A stretch of 33,349 bases of DNA from Clostridia bacterium (GTDB lineage Bacteria > Bacillota > Clostridia > Saccharofermentanales > UBA5734): the NCBI GenBank assembly GCA_009928985.1, contig SABL01000017.1:1-33349 (forward strand), read 5' to 3'. Made by a program: the position numbers and the translations under genes. The notes beneath the pieces are model-generated. The model was not told the origin of the DNA. It made no database searches and saw nothing but the letters and a program-made list of their open reading frames with translations. Shown here in pieces: positions 33,214 to 33,349 of this stretch (positions are counted from its first letter, which is position 1; every line of letters begins with the position of its first letter).

Positions 33214-33349
33214 GGGATCGCGAGCGGGGCGCGCGGGGTGAGGGGCGGGGCGCGCGGGATCGCGAGCGGGGCGCGCGGGATCGCGAGCGGGGCGCGCGGG
33301 GGCGCGAGCGGGGCGCGCGGGGGCGCGAGCGGGGCGCGCGGGGTGAGGG
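33214..33349. repeat. GC-rich 21-bp tandem repeat, truncated by the window end
   Basis: Six full 21-bp units start at 33214, 33235, 33256, 33277, 33298 and 33319, and a 10-bp partial unit follows at 33340. All share the 3' part GCGGGGCGCGC (position 2 is GCGGGGCGCGC after GTGAGGG). The 5' part has three variants: GGGATCGCGA (units 1, 3, 4), GGGGTGAGGG (unit 2 and the partial) and GGGGGCGCGA (units 5, 6). The repeat is about 90% GC with G-runs on the plus strand. The unit length is a multiple of three and no reading frame has a stop within it, so it could be part of a gene on either strand. Confidence 0.9.

Overview
This window looks like a chromosomal segment of a fairly GC-rich, low-redundancy Clostridia-type member of the Bacillota. 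The evidence is a dcw (division and cell wall) cluster in Gram-positive order with sbp (DUF1290) and a DivIB-type FtsQ between murG and ftsZ, a meso-diaminopimelate-type MurE, a PASTA-bearing division transpeptidase, a clostridial coiled-coil gene next to coaD/rsmD, a c-di-GMP-I riboswitch, strong AGGAGG ribosome sites and frequent GTG/TTG starts. I cannot name the genus. Nothing in the central part looks like a mobile element, and I saw no tRNA, rRNA or CRISPR. All genes except ilvE lie on the minus strand.

Region 1 (1-600): the 5' part of a secreted protein of unknown function, preceded by a c-di-GMP-I (GEMM-I) riboswitch and a candidate promoter. A long inverted repeat closes the neighbouring pfkA unit. 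Region 2 (599-9376): pgcA-type phosphosugar mutase, dnaE and pfkA form one minus-strand unit with an extended -10 promoter before the mutase and a second promoter embedded in the dnaE stop codon. uvrB lies upstream with its own promoter. Region 3 (9241-10517): ilvE is divergent from uvrB and ends in a strong terminator.

Region 4 (10547-18983): reading on the minus strand, nrdR, an OmpR-type response regulator, its histidine kinase, an HtrA-like membrane protein that has lost all three catalytic residues, nth, recG, rsmD, coaD and a conserved coiled-coil protein follow each other with overlaps or short gaps. A candidate OmpR-type direct repeat sits between the kinase and the HtrA-like gene. 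Region 5 (19002-32976): the dcw cluster, in transcription order mraZ, rsmH, ftsL, ftsI/spoVD-like PBP, murE, murF, mraY, ftsW, murG, divIB, sbp, ftsZ. murD, murC, murB and ftsA are absent. The cluster starts with a good promoter whose start site overlaps a candidate MraZ box; ftsZ has an additional promoter and leader. Region 6 (33181-33349): an extremely GC-rich 21-bp tandem repeat that runs off the window.

The most interesting points are: the riboswitch whose expression platform overlaps its own aptamer and the ribosome site; the catalytically dead HtrA-like protein tied to a two-component system; the division PBP with a KTS instead of KTG motif and an interrupted second PASTA domain; and the 21-bp repeat. 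I found no clear wholly new multi-gene system. The kinase/regulator/pseudo-HtrA set is the best candidate for an undescribed signalling arrangement.
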